A stretch of 64,000 nucleotides of DNA from Kappaphycus alvarezii (taxonomy: Eukaryota; Rhodophyta; Florideophyceae; Gigartinales; Solieriaceae): positions 310,001-374,000 of the forward strand of contig NADL03000466.1 of assembly GCA_002205965.3 (NCBI GenBank), read 5' to 3'. The notes beneath the pieces are model-generated. The model had not been told where the DNA came from, did not search any database, and saw nothing but the letters and a program-made list of their open reading frames with translations. A program made the translations under genes and the position numbers. Of this stretch, positions 20,434 through 32,183 are shown piece by piece; positions within the stretch are counted from its first letter, which is position 1; the number at the start of each line of letters is the position of its first letter.

Positions 20434-22010
20434 GTGGCGGACGCACTATCGAGGCAACCACAAGATGTGCCGTCACCTGATCATCGAAACAATTCATTAC
20501 TCCAAGAAGTTATTTCCAAGACATCCTCAGAATCCAATAATATTTCGACCATATCATTCGCGAACACTGAGTTAGTGGCGTTGGCAGAAGAATATGGTAG
20601 GGATGAGAACCTCAGAACCCATTATCAAGATCCTAAAGCTCCCTTTGAGCGTCGAGGGGTGCTTCTACTTGGGAGCAAGAAGATCTTTGTACCAGAAGGA
20701 AATTTCAGAGTCAAGCTCCTGCAAAATTATCATTCCACGCCTAACACGGGACACCCAGGAATGAGCAAAACTATCAACAGAATATCACCAAAGTTTTATT
20801 AGAAAATTTTGAGATCGGATGTAATCCGATACGTACGTTCCTGCCAATGCCAGAGAACCAAAGCAACCAATCAGAAGCCCTTAGTTCTTTTACAACCACT
20901 AGAACCACCGAAAACCAAATGGACCCACATAACCATGGATTTCATCACACCTCTCCCAAAGTCGAGAAGTGGAAACAAAGGCGTGTTAACAGTCGTGACA
21001 GACTTTCTAAGATGATCAGAATAATGTCAACGAAACCAGACACTGATGCTCCTGAAACAGCACTGCTGTTCAAGAATCACGTATACCGAAATCATGGACT
21101 ACCATAGGATATCATATGTGACCGGATCCCATCTTCATAAGCAAGTTTTGGACAAAACTTTTCGCTCTAGTAGGAACAAAGATATCCCCTCCTCTGCATA
21201 ACACCCACAAACTGATGGACAATCGGAGATAATGAACAATAAAATAGAGGAAATGATCCGTGCTTTCGTTAGCTTCGACAGATCAGATTGGGATAATTAC
21301 CTGGTAGACTTTGAAGTTGCTTACAACTCCTCTGTGAATGTAACCAAAACTTTCTCACCATTTTTCCTCAATTATGGAACTCAACCACGAACAGTACCCT
21401 TGGATTTTTTAGCCTCAGACAATCCAGCGGCAGCAGGTTTCCTAAAAGATATGCAATAAGAACTGAGAAAAGTCCAGAATCAGATCCGAAAATTCAATGA
21501 GTCCACCGCAAAATATGTAAACAAGAAAAGAAGTCCGTCTGCGTTCAAGATTGATGATAATGTTTGGCTATCAACAAAGAACTTATCACTGAAGATGCGG
21601 CTGTATCGCGCAAACTGAACCCAAAGTATTGTGGTCCCTTTGAAATAACAGAGGATATTACCGGTGTGACGTACCGTCTCCAGTTATCCCAACCGATGAT
21701 TGACAGAGGATTACACAATGCGTTCCACGCTAGCCTTTTGAAACCGTTCTTTGAAGATGAATTCAACCGACAAATTCTACCTCCGCCACCTCTCCAATTT
21801 CAAGATGGATATGAGAAATTCGAAGTTGAAGCTATACTCGCTCATAAGAAAGAACGCGGAAAAATAAATTCCTTGCCAAATGGAAAGGGTACTGAGATCA
21901 TGAGAACTCGTGGCTTCCTGAATCATACCTCAAGAATTCACAAGAACTTTCGAATAAGTACAAGCAGAACCTCAAGATTAGAGGCGATTCTTGTCTGTAA
22001 AGGGGATTGA
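20434..22010 (+). pseudogene. Gypsy I integrase
   Basis: The HHCC region reads NYHSTPNTGHPGMSKTIN (about 20725-20780), followed by CQCQRTKA. The catalytic core begins MDFITPLPKSRSGNKG (about 20935) and resumes at 21232-21459 (EVAYNSSVN, FFLNYGTQPRTVPLDFL). The C-terminal part at 21564-21840 has CGPFEITEDITGVTYRLQL and HNAFHASLLKPF, the usual module before a chromodomain. The stretch after EVEAILAHKKERG at about 21822 starts like a chromodomain but does not continue clearly. Confidence 0.82.
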
Positions 22011-22526
22011 TGTTGTATTTCACCTCACAGACCTTATAGCTTTACACGAATTCACTGCATCTACTGTACTGTAGATTCAAACCAGTGGTAACCTTACAAC
22101 CAAGGCCACTAGGCACTTTGCTGTCATTACACTTTCCTTGTAATTATGAACAGAGCGTTTGACCCATTGGTACACTTGGAATAGTTACGGGCGAGTTGCA
22201 CACTGGGATATTATATCATGGCTTTACTAATCAAAAATCGCCTTGCTATCTAATGCCACCTGGACCAGTGTACTTCTTACATCTTGTCAGAGTATGTCAC
22301 TCGTGCAGACTACAGTTCTGAAAGCGCTACTTACGATACCGTCAGGGCTGTTTTACGGGAAAACCTTTGAATTCGCTACCGTTAGACTGCAATTTCCTTT
22401 AGTTTATAGCTATTTTCAGTTCTATATAAACCTTGTTTGGAGCGGCCGGCTCAACCCAGCCAGCTTCAACCCAAGTTTCAACCACACTTCTACCCATATC
22501 TGTTCGTGTGCACTTAACACCGCACA
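22011..22526 (+). repeat. Gypsy I 3' LTR
   Basis: This is the direct repeat of 14901-15418, preceded by the purine-rich tract. Confidence 0.92.
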
Positions 22527-23201
22527 TCTGTGTCCTGCGGCCTGACCGGGGAGAACCGCACCCCAGAAGAGCCACAACCCGAGAGAGCCACACCCCAAAA
22601 GAACCAAACCTCAAAGACCCACACTCCAACACCTTCGAACTAAGCACTCCAACACCCAAAACCAAACACCCACACCCCAAACAAAAATTTTCTCTTCTCT
22701 TGTCTGTTGTTCTCAACGCAGTGGTTTCCCTTGTCTCCTTGGACTTACGGTGTGCATACCGAATTTTAAGGGGGCAATACCCATTATACTGCAGGTGTCA
22801 CTTGTCGCTTTGGACTTTCGGTGCTTAGCTCGAAGTTCAAGGGGGCAAAACCGTCAGTGACTGCTAAACTCTAAACCTTCCTGGCACTCGAAAGCGGTGG
22901 TCAAAGGCCTGCGGAGCCACCAAGGACGCAGAAGGGCCACCACGGCTACTTAGGAACTACTTAGGATTGAGTCAGAGGGAAAGATTGGCGGGTTTAATTG
23001 GTAGCGGTAGGAAACGGACGAGGGTTGAATAGGTTTACCAAAAAAAGAAAAAGAAAGAAACAAAAAAGAAACAAAAAAGGAACAAAGAAAGAAACAAAGA
23101 AGAAACAAAAAAAAAGAGCAAAATCAAAACCAAAAAAAGAAATAAAAATAAATAACCCCTTCCAGTATTCGCACCAGTCGGTACTATTACAATGAACCTG
23201 G
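22527..23201. other. Spacer with short degenerate repeats and an A-rich run
   Basis: A C/A-rich stretch at 22540-22690 repeats motifs like gagccacaccccaaaagaacc. At 22720-22860 a segment containing aattttaagggggcaa and then agttcaagggggcaaaacc looks duplicated. Bases 23038-23150 are almost pure A and G with scattered C (caaaaaagaaac repeats), like a low-complexity tail. No gene is recognised. Confidence 0.5.
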
Positions 23202-23255
23202 CTTCTTTTATTAATTTTCTCAATTCATTTGAGTCTATACTTTTGCACCGCACTG
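23202..23255 (-). repeat. Tc1/mariner-like end, inverted copy
   Basis: This is the reverse complement of the 2869-2920 sequence, ending gcaccgcactg and then ta. It supports a family of mariner ends dispersed without transposase. Confidence 0.6.
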
Positions 23256-23530
23256 TATGTCGTGCCCCGCAACACGCAGAAGTTAGTCTCCCCATTCAAA
23301 ATTAATTTTTTAGCGACTTCACAGCTGCGTGATGTGGTTTTTCCACGGCTATACTCAAGTTAGGTAATGGATAGTCTATGTATGTAAACGCATCGATCAG
23401 CCTAGTGCTCAAAAGGTCACCAGATTTTGTCCAATTCACTCTACCACGAACGAGGACGGAAGTGGCACGCTCAGTCGCTAAATTGATCTCCACCCTCTGC
23501 CCTTTCCATCCTTCCCCGTCCCTTCCACCA

Positions 23531-23630
23531 CTTTCCATCCGCGCGCGAGCGCTCGTGCGCGTAGCGCTCGCCTCTTGCACTGGGAGTAGAGCCCCGCCAT
23601 CGGCTCCAACGTTTTCCTCAACTTCCAGTA
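23531..23630 (-). repeat. GC-rich short repeat, copy 2
   Basis: It has the same core as 7877-8010, read on the minus strand (cgagcgctacgcgcacgagc). It is followed by a degenerate form of the hairpin that is perfect at 31445-31499. Confidence 0.65.
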
Positions 23631-23699
23631 CGGGGCAAAATGTTGGGTGATATATTATTTGAAAGATATGGTCGGTTATGGCCCGGAATAACCTACAGG

Positions 23700-25329
23700 G
23701 TGCCCAGTAATACCTCTGAAATTACCCTAAAAAGCAGGTTCAAGGCTCCCAACCAGACAGACTGCGTTGGACATTACGGCAGCGTGCCTCTGATTAAGTA
23801 CCGTGCGGACCTTAACATATCCCTCCATCGCTCTAATGGTCACGTTCCGCGCGACGTCGGTTAGCACCCTATAGGCGTTCGGGGCCACCCTTCCAGAGTA
23901 GATGTAGGGATAGGCACGAGCTTACTTCTCCCGAAGGTTGCAATAAAAGAATCACATCTTCTATGCTTCGCGGAGGCGGCCGCATTGAGCGAGGAGAGCG
24001 TATTAAACGTTTGTGCCCTCCTGTGGGAGGGCGCAAGCGGGTTGACGAAGGTCACGTCAAAGAATTCCATACCTCAACTGCTTCCCATCGCCCGTATGTC
24101 TGGCCTCGTGCGATGGACCCCGTCCCGGGGTTCGACGGCGGGGTGACGGGCTTCTTTCTGCAGGTCCTTCGCAAAGAGGGCCACTTGATGGCCATGCCGT
24201 CGAGTTCTGTGCCCACCGTGTCTGCAGTGAAGGAGGTGATCCCCGAAACAGTCGATGGTTTCGGGGCAGTTTCGTCTCGGGCACGGCACGTCCGAAGGGA
24301 ACAGCGGGACTTGACAGAAGTATTGGAACCACACCGCGAATTCACGAGGGTCAATACTTGTCTTGAGGCCGGGACACGGGGCGCAGTACACCCATTCCTT
24401 GGCGCCCAGGAGGGCCATGGAGGGACGGAATGTGAGAAAATTGACCAAAATATTTTAATCTACATCCCGGTGTCCTACAGTAATGCTTAATTGTGGAGCA
24501 ATATTTTTTATTGAGGCCCACAATTTATATTCATTGTGAATCATCAAGGAATAATTTTATCTATTTTACAATGGACCTATTTTATGCTGAATTCAGTGTG
24601 AAATAATTTTTATGTCCTACAGTTGGGTTTTTATATTATACAGGCTATAAGTATTGCATTTATGCTGCTAACAAATTATTATCTGGATGAGTGATTACCT
24701 GGAAAATACTGCAATAATTATTTCTGAGCCTGAATCATGTCTACCAAATTATTGTACGGCTTACCTGATTTTTTGTAGCAGGCCCAACCTGGTGTAGAGT
24801 ATAAATAGTCCTAGGTTATTAGCAATAATTTTTTATATCCTGGGGCCATCGAAATATTACCCTCGATCTGCTATCATTAAATTTGGTTTTCTATTCATTA
24901 TTCATTCTAAGTCCAATTGTGACATTTATTTATTTATTCAAGTTGGAACTATGTATTTTTTGGATCGACCTATCCCAATTATTTTGCAGAATGCCTGCCT
25001 TTATTGGTTACCGGGGAAATGTTTTCTTGCACTACCGCATTGATTGCGTCTTTTAGTTTCTTTTGCTATTATGTATTGCGGGAGCAAAAGGCACTAAATG
25101 GTAGAATCCTTGACTGCAGACAGGAAAGTGAACAATTCCGGTGGGCGTCCAAAGCGTCGGTGTAGGTGGTGAGGCTCCTGGTAGGAGCGGGCAGAACGAC
25201 TTTGCACAACTTGTTGATGGCCGCGCTGGAGGCGAGGAAGGCGGCCGCGGCGATGTTTTTGGCGGAAGTAAATCCGATCCCTAGGAAGGGCCGCTTCGCA
25301 TCTAGTGATTTCACTGGAAGTTGAAGCTC
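23700..25329 (-). pseudogene. LINE 'F': C-terminal fragment, minus strand, split by an AT-rich insert
   Basis: Reading leftward, 25329-25079 encodes ELQLPVKSL and a region close to LINE B (FTSAKNIAAAAFLASS). After the insert at 24450-25078, the frame 24448-24074 gives LLGAKEWVYCAPCPGLKTS, zinc motif C-x4-C-x9-H-x3-C, HRTRRHGHQ and TRPDIRAM. A shifted frame then gives EFFDVTFVNPLAP, so the endonuclease PD...D pattern is kept. The end reads VMSNAVCLVGSLEPAF near 23730. It belongs to the LINE B subgroup. The 5' truncation falls at the same ELQLPV codon as the LINE E inverted arm. Confidence 0.82.
24450..25078. other. AT-rich insert within LINE 'F'
   Basis: This stretch of about 630 bp is far richer in A and T than both flanks and has no long frame. 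It interrupts the LINE coding sequence. I see no inverted ends, LTRs or target duplication that would name it. Repeated short words (tcctacag, aataatttt) occur. Confidence 0.6.
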
Positions 25330-25370
25330 CATCCCCTCCCACCCCTTTCCATCCGCGCGCGTGCGCGTAC

Positions 25371-25765
25371 TGTAAAAATGTGTTCGCTGTCGCTATTCCA
25401 GTTCTCTATTGCACAGTGGTGTAGCAGAGAAACTGTACCGTCTTGAATGATTTTAGAAATTTGATTTTCCTTCAATGTTTTAATTGACGTGGAGCCCCAC
25501 GTCATCGTTTTATTTACGTAGTTGTATTCTAGATAGTACAATTCTATAGTTACACCTCTACTTTCTAGTAAGTTCTACTGAGCTAACAAAGTATAGAATT
25601 TCTAGAGTAGAGCTACCGTACCGTCTATAAAAGGGGGGGCTCATCTGGATTCTTGTGGGAATCCAGGTACACTCCAAACACCCTTTGCCCCCAACTTTCT
25701 GAGAACCTTTACCATCGCCTCTACTGTTCCTTTAGCAGCGCCCCGCTGCCTCCCTCTTTGTTTCA
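25371..25765 (+). repeat. Gypsy II 5' LTR
   Basis: Matches 31032-31427. A TATA-like ctataaaaggg occurs at about 25625-25635, a plausible core promoter for the element. Confidence 0.93.
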
Positions 25766-26621
25766 CCGGTAGCATCGCTTTCGCCGATTCCGCTGCTTTT
25801 TCGCTTTCGTCTTGCTCTAGTTCGAGGTTTTTTACAGGTGCTTTTTTTGTGTGGGTTGTTGAATTTTGGAAAAATTTTTCTGACAGGTGTTACTGTAAGC
25901 AATATCATATACTGTACTTGTGGGCTGGAGTGCCAAGTACAGGAGAGTACCTGTGGGCTGGAGTGCCAGGTACTCTAAACCCCATTGTTCCACGCAGGTC
26001 GCGGTTACTAATTGAAGAGCTAGGTAACCGGGAACTTGGGGGTGCAGCATAGTCTGCGTTCTCTAGGCTATTCTGTTCAGGTAGCGTGCAGGCCTCACCA
26101 AGCTGCGTGATCCTGTTCAGAATACTTAGACTGGACAGTTAGGCTTAACTAAGTTGCCTTAGTAAAGCCGTACTTCTGACCATGTCCCTATTTGAGGGTC
26201 CCCTCACAGTATTCCTATACAATCCTATTGCACTCGTTGGCTGTTAGCCAGGTGCACCGACTGGGTCACGGGTTCAGGTAACGCTTCATAGGGTTGACTC
26301 GGACTGGACTTGGACTAGGGGGTACGTGCTCAGAACGGGGATTCTTTGGTTACTCGCTAGCTTAAAGTCGGCTTGAGAGGCTTTCCTATAGGGTAAGGAC
26401 ACCGATCGCCGTCTACGTAGTGGACTGGTGGGGATATCCAGAACGGATTGCTGAATCACACCGGAGTGTAGGTGTGATCAAAGCTGCTGGTGAGTCACTC
26501 TCTCCGCGGGTAGGGAGCAACCCGTCGTCCAGGGACGAATCCCTTGCAGATTTCCACTTCAAGTGCTTGTAATCAAGTTTAGGTGTTGGTGTAAGGCTTT
26601 AAGTAAGAGGTTTGTTGAACA
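25766..26621 (+). other. Gypsy II leader, non-coding
   Basis: I see no gene here. A short direct repeat, ctgtgggctggagtgccaag (about 25918 and 25950), occurs near its start. The gag frame begins downstream at an ATG at 26621. Confidence 0.5.
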
Positions 26622-27241
26622 TGTCTTTCTTCAAACTAAATAAGCCTATGCTGTTCGATGGGACTCGAGATGCGTTGACGGTTCGGTCATGGTTACATTC
26701 AGGAAAAATACCTGAGACTTATTCAGGTGGGCCATGAAGATGTCATCAGTGCCCAGAACGTTATCGACTTTGCTTCGGTATTCAGGACCGGAACTTCCGC
26801 AAAATGGTGGTACACGATTGTGTCCGAAAATGCTTGTCCGCCTACATGGGAAGCTTTCAAAATCCTGGTTGAGGCAGAGTTTGTCCCCAGGACAGTGTCA
26901 TTCGAGCTCGCGACAAGCTTACCAAGATCCGCCAGAAAACAAGTGTGGCAGCGTACCTCTCGGAGTTCAGGAATTTGGTTATCAATATTCCCGGCATCAG
27001 TGAGTCGGAAAAATTGGCGCGGTTCTGTGAAGGTCTCAAACCCCACATTCTGTTAGAGGTTCGTAAAGGGAACCCATCCAAGTTTGAAGCTGCGACTGCC
27101 ATTGATCTTAACGTTAATGGAGCATTTTACGTCGCAGTGTTTTTCACTGGCAGAGGCTCATTTCACACCAATCGAAATGCCTCAGGTCCTCTGCCGATGG
27201 AGATCGGAAACCTGGAACGTAAAAACGATGGGAAGCGTTAG
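26621..27241 (+). pseudogene. Gypsy II gag, frameshifted
   Basis: The likely start is MSFFKLNKPMLFDGTRDA at 26621. A shifted frame at 26723 continues with SAQNVIDFASVFRTGTSAKWWY, and a third at 26945 gives AAYLSEFRNLVINIPGISES and ARFCEGLKPHILLEV. This is the typical capsid order of Gypsy gag. A zinc knuckle is not obvious. Confidence 0.75.
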
Positions 27242-27627
27242 AAAGGCTTGATGGAGAACCGATGCTTTACGTGGCATAAGGTGGGATTTAGGCCTCGGAA
27301 ACACAGAAAAGGAAACGGCAATAAAGGTAACAGGAGTGGTACTCGCATAGTAGCGAACAATACACGGGCAGGACACAGTACTGATTTGAATGGCTTTGAC
27401 TCGGGAAACTAGTTGGTCCACCAGACTTGGTGAACACTCAGGTGAGGCCAGTAGTGAGTGTGAGCAGATGTCCCAATGAGCAGAGTGAAACTGTTGTGGA
27501 CATCACCGGAGCTAAATTCTCAGAGGATAGGGAAAAGTCGAGAATCTCCGAAGCCGAGTCTAATGGAATCACGTCTAGTCATGATGACAGCATCCCCACT
27601 GATGGACCTATACCAGTGGACCTTATT

Positions 27628-29350
27628 TAGTACTTGAAGGTAGACTGAATGGAATAGCAGTCAAAGTACTAAAAGACGGTGGATGCAATACCAACGTGGT
27701 TTCAGCCGAGTTCCTGAAGCGAAATAGGAACTTGTTTGAGATTCGGCGTGAACGAGTCATTGTTTGCCATTCACAGAATGGAGTTACTGAGGAAGTATCT
27801 GAGATCATTTCCAACGGAACTATTACGTTAGGCGAACATACTAGTTGGCTGTGTCCCAAACCAAGTATGATGTTCTATTGGGAATGCCGTGGAATGTTGC
27901 CCACAATCCACGTGTCGACTATCGGAAACGGATTGTGATGGTGAAAGATGCTTCCATTCCAGTGATTGATCCAGATAACGAAAACTGTTTTGATGTGTCC
28001 AATTTGGGGGCGAAGAAATTTGGACGAATGCTGAGGCATGGGGGCGACTTCGAAGTATTTCAGTTACATGAAGTTCACAGTATGAGAGGAGTGACAGATT
28101 CAAAGTTCGATGGAAGACTGAGCAGATTACTGGATATTTTTAAAGAGGTCTTTCAGGATGAAATGCCAAGAGGACTTCCTCCGATTCGATCAGTTGATCA
28201 TGAGATCAAAGTAGAGGAAGGATTAAAGGCACCTCATCGACCTTTATTCCAGTTGTCCCCATCCGAACTTAGTGCAGCAAAAGAGTATGTCGAGTTTCTT
28301 TTGAGGAAAGGGAAGATCAGGTCCAGTAAATCGCCATATGGAGCACCACTTTTCTTTGTGAAAGGAAAGGATGGAAAACTTAGAGGTGTTGTCGATTATC
28401 GCGCTTTGAATCGAATCACCAAAAAGAATAATGCTCCACTCCCTCGTTCTGATGAAATGTTCGATCGACTTGGAGATGTGAGATTTCTCCAAGCTTGATC
28501 TGAAAAGGGATTCCATCAGATAAGGGTGAAACCGGGACATCGAAAAGACTGCGTTCAATACAAAGTATGGGCAATTTGAATATCTTGTTATGCCAATGGG
28601 ACTTTGCAACGCTCCTGCTACGTTCCAAACTTTGATGAACCAGATCTTCTATGATTGCATCGATGTCTTCTTGGTTGTCTGTATGGATGATATTCTTATA
28701 TTCAGTAAGAATGAGGAAGAACATTACGAACATCTGGAAATTGTATTAAAGAGACTTAAGATCACAAGCTGTACATCTCTCCAAATGAAATGCTCTTTCT
28801 TTCAGACTGAGCTGGATTTTTGGGTTTAATAGTCGGGAAGGACGGCATTCATGTCAATCCTGAGAAGGCCGAAGTGCTACAAACTTGCCGAAACATGAAT
28901 CTCTAACAGAGTTGAGAAGTTTCTTACGTAGGTTCATTCCGAAGTTCTCTGCAATTGCTGAACCTCTCACAGATCTGACAAAGAAAGGTCAAGGTATAGG
29001 GAAATGGGATCAACAGTATGATAAAGCTTTCCATAAGCTAAAGGAAGTGATGAATTGGCTCCAATCTTAGTTGCTCCTAATTGTAAAAAGCCATTTCGTG
29101 GTCATGTATATGCTTCACATCTTGCTGTCGGTGGAACTCTAACACAGTTGGATGAGAATGGAAGGGATCGTGTAATTTCTTTCTATTCAAAGAAAATTTC
29201 ACCAACTGAGTCGGACTACACTGTAAATGACAGAGAGCTTCTGGCTTTGATTAATTTTTGGGAAGATTCAGGTGCTATCTTGAAGGTTCTGAGTTTGAGA
29301 TTTTCACAGACAACCTGGTGCTCAAGAGCTTCTTCACAAAACCGAAACTG
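27628..29350 (+). pseudogene. Gypsy II protease region, reverse transcriptase and RNase H
   Basis: A protease-like fold (LEGRLNGIAVKVLKDGGCNTN, about 27635-27697) has DGG at the active-site position. The RT begins in the long frame 27845-28498 (PRGLPPIRSVDHEI, DGKLRGVVDYRALNRI). It goes on in other frames with MPMGLCNAPATFQTLMNQIF (28590) and the catalytic MDDILIFSK (about 28683), where VDD or LDD is normal. RNase H follows: VAPNCKKPFRGHVYASHLAVGG and FYSKKISPTESDYTVNDREL. Frameshifts lie near 28490, 28555, 28825 and 29055. Confidence 0.87.
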
Positions 29351-29593
29351 AAACCGTAACTTCGGAATCTTTCCCATCACACTGAAGCCTGGAAGAATTC
29401 ACGTCTTAGGAGACGCATTATCCCGAGCTCGCACGTGACGAGAGGAGATCGTGATGTCTCAGTGAATGACGTTGAAGTTCCCTACCTTGATGTTGATCAG
29501 ATCATTCCTGGTATGATGACGACCAGTTCTTTGGTCCAGTCGTAAAAGCCATGGAAGGAGAGTGGCCTGAGGATACGGTTCAGAAGCAGAAAC

Positions 29594-31031
29594 TTGAAAC
29601 AATTCTGCCGATGTTCCGAAAAGATGGTTCGAGGCTGTTTTACAATGGAAATTTGTGCGTACCAAGAAGGTCAGTTTCGGATATTTTGGAAATTGCTCAC
29701 GATTCGAAAGTTTGGACAAGTTAGTGGACATTTTAAATTTGCAAAGAAACTGTCCAGATTGGTAAATTCCATTGGAAACATAAAAGCCGGGATGTTCGAA
29801 AGTATTGTGAAGGATGTCTCACGTGTCAGCAGTATAAGGACTCTAATAAAAAAAGTTGACTGATCCAATGTCACTGGAATTGCCTGACCGCAGATGGGGA
29901 TCATTAGCACAGATTTCATTGTGAGGCTACCCCTGACGAGGAGCGGTCATGAGGCGATCACGACTTGGGTTGATCGACTTACTCGTCGAGTCCATTTTCT
30001 GAAATCTAAAACATCAGATACTGCTGAGGATACGGCTCGAGACTTCTTCGCGAACATCTTCAAGAACCACGGGTTGCCGGATGATGTGACTTCAGATAGG
30101 GACAGAAGTTCATTTCAAAGTTTTGGAAGACACTGGTGAATCTTTGTGGGGTGAAATTAAGAATGTCTACAGTAGACACCTACAAACAGATGGTGCTTCC
30201 GAGATTATGAATAGGATGATCGAGAACTATCTCCGTTGCTATTGCTCTTATCATCATGATGACTGGGATGAACTGCTTCCTTCTGCAGAATTTGCGTACA
30301 ACTCGGCTGTGAGCGATGATCTGGATATGTCACTATTTGAGCTGGACTTAGGATGGACACCTAAATCGCCATTGGACTTCTTGGCTAGCAGCAGCATACC
30401 TCTTCAAGTTGGACGACTTTCGTGCCAAGCTCAAGGTTTCTCTTGAGGATGCGTAATTTGCCTACAAAGTGGAAAAAGCTCGGCAAGCTGCATATGCTTC
30501 AAGGCGATACAGGTTCCAGATTATAAGTCGGTTCAAGCTACGGATCAATCGTTCGTTGTTTACGGATGTTTATTCTAGGTCCGAGATTCTAAAAAGCTTG
30601 GTGCGCGCAGATATGGGCCATTTGTGGTTAAGGAGATAATTGGTAAGAATGCTGTTCGACTGGATCTCCCTGCTCATTTTAGAATCCATCCAGTCATTCA
30701 TATCATTCACACCACACCACATTTGGAGCAGCCCAATGATATTGCTTTGCCCATTCCTCCTGCACCTGCACCGCTTGAACTGCCTGATGGACCAGAACAG
30801 GAAGTTGAGGTTATCTTGGATCACAAAAAGGTTGGACGCGGTTTCAAGTTCTTGGTTTTGATGCGTGGTGTGCCACGTCATGAGGCGGAGTGGCAACCAA
30901 CAAAGGACTTTGTTGATGTTACGGAAGATGGATCTGCTGTAGTAACGGAAGCTTTCCAAGAGTATATTCGGAAACATAATATACTCCGCAGTATCATTGA
31001 CGAGGACGTCAGTAGTCCGGGGAGGGAATAG
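29594..31031 (+). pseudogene. Gypsy II integrase with C-terminal chromodomain
   Basis: A degraded zinc-binding region (about 29660-29850) is followed by the core: STDFIVRLPLTRSGHEAI (about 29903), FKNHGLPDDVTSDRD and, in a shifted frame, HLQTDGASEIMNR and WDELLPSAEFAYNSA. The last frame, 30624-31031, has LPAHFRIHPVIHI and then EVEVILDHKKVGRG...EAEWQPTKDFVD, a chromodomain that could guide insertion to marked chromatin. Breaks near 30120 and 30450 show it is inactive as read. Confidence 0.87.
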
Positions 31032-31427
31032 TGTAAAAATGTGTTCGCTGTCGCTATTCCAGTTCTCTATTACACAGTGGTGTAACAGAGAAACTGTACC
31101 GTCTTGAATGATTTTAGAAATTTGATTTTCCTTCAATGTTTTTATTTGACGTGGAGCCCCACGTCATCGTTTTATTTACGTAGTTGTATTCTAGATAGTA
31201 CAATTCTATAGTTACACCTCTACTTTCTAGTAAGTTCTACTGAGCTAACAAAGTATAGAATTTCTAGAGTAGAGCTACCGTACCGTCTATAAAAGGGGGG
31301 CTCATCTGGATTCTTGTGGGAATCCAGGTGCACTCCAAACACCCTTTGCACCCAACTTTCTGAGACCCTTTACCATCGCCTCTGCTGTTCCTTTAGCAGC
31401 GCTCCGGCTGCCTCCCTCTTTTTTTCA
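31032..31427 (+). repeat. Gypsy II 3' LTR
   Basis: This is the direct repeat of 25371-25765, followed by CGTAC. Confidence 0.93.
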
Positions 31428-31432
31428 CGTAC

Positions 31433-31499
31433 CGCTCCCCTCTTGCACTGGAAGTTGAGCCCCGCCATTGGCTCCAACCTTTTTCTCAACTTCCAGTGC
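31433..31499 (+). repeat. GC-rich short repeat, copy 3, right part, with perfect 15-bp hairpin
   Basis: This continues the repeat cut at 25370 by Gypsy II. Bases 31445-31459 (gcactggaagttgag) and 31485-31499 are perfect inverted repeats 25 nt apart. The related copy at 23577-23629 has the same design with mismatches. Confidence 0.7.
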
Positions 31500-32056
31500 G
31501 TAATTTTTGCAAAATGTCTCCCTCCACGTTTCCTTTTACCCCGCAAAGGGCGCGAACCTACCCAAGCTACCGTTCCCATCTAGAACTTTTCGAGTTTCCA
31601 CCACGTTCTACGCTAAGCCTAGCGACAAGCTGCTACTTTTCTCCTGGGCAATCGGTGTGGAAAGCAAGACCCGTCCAACTCCTCCCTCGTCCCCGACCTG
31701 AAATTCAGAACGTCGAGGCTCCGCGGGGAAGTTCAAGTTTTCAAACGGTCACATTTTTTGGCTGACGCCACATGGCCACCTGGAGTCAAGTCTCGGCGCA
31801 ACAACAGTACGGAAAGGGAGGTATGAGGTGCATACCGGCGTATGGGATCGGTGTCCTGAGGATTGGCGTACTGTACAGCACTTTAATAAGCCCAATCGCT
31901 TAGTAGGGTGCATCGGTTTAGGACCTCAGGGGGGGATTAATTACCACCTAGACTACTGTACAATAATCAACAATACCAGAACGAACATGACGGCCCTGGA
32001 ACACTGACGGCTACAGGAGTCTCAAATCCAATGGTGTCCGGACGGCTCTACGGCAC
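31500..32056. other. Unassigned sequence before LINE 'B'
   Basis: No gene is recognised. An inverted match to the 6922 region (cccaatcgcttagtagggtgc) occurs near 31893-31913. Frames of 60-90 codons here show no family features. Confidence 0.3.
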
Positions 32057-32183
32057 TTAACTCCCCTGCATAGCACGCAAGTGAAAGAAACCGCCCCAGT
32101 GCCATGCCAGATTCACCTCCACCCCAGCACTCCGTCCGGCGCTGCCATCAAGCCCCTCCCCCACCGCCCAACCTGTACCGCCG

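Larger units (their letters stand above)
14901..22526 (+). mobile_element. Gypsy I LTR retrotransposon, decayed
   Basis: Direct LTRs of 518 and 516 bp (tgttgtatttca to aacacc.caca) flank 6.6 kb. The order is a C2H2 ORF, an inserted LINE fragment, gag, protease, reverse transcriptase, RNase H and integrase, which is the Gypsy order. A likely target duplication is cctgt (14896-14900) against tctgt (22527-22531), with one mismatch. A purine-rich aaaggggattga lies directly before the 3' LTR. Confidence 0.92.
25371..31427 (+). mobile_element. Gypsy II: chromovirus-type LTR retrotransposon, decayed
   Basis: LTRs of 395 and 396 bp (tgtaaaaatg to ttca) are flanked by a perfect 5-bp duplication CGTAC (25366-25370 and 31428-31432). 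The order is a 0.85-kb leader, gag, protease, RT, RNase H, integrase and a chromodomain, which is the chromovirus plan. It sits inside a GC-rich short repeat. The LTRs differ at only a few positions, so it is relatively young, yet the coding frames carry several breaks. Confidence 0.95.

Noticed and set aside
24450..25078. Nuclear copy of mitochondrial DNA
   Set aside because: The AT-rich composition and one short cox1-like word (MPAFIG) are not enough; I found no extended homologous frame.
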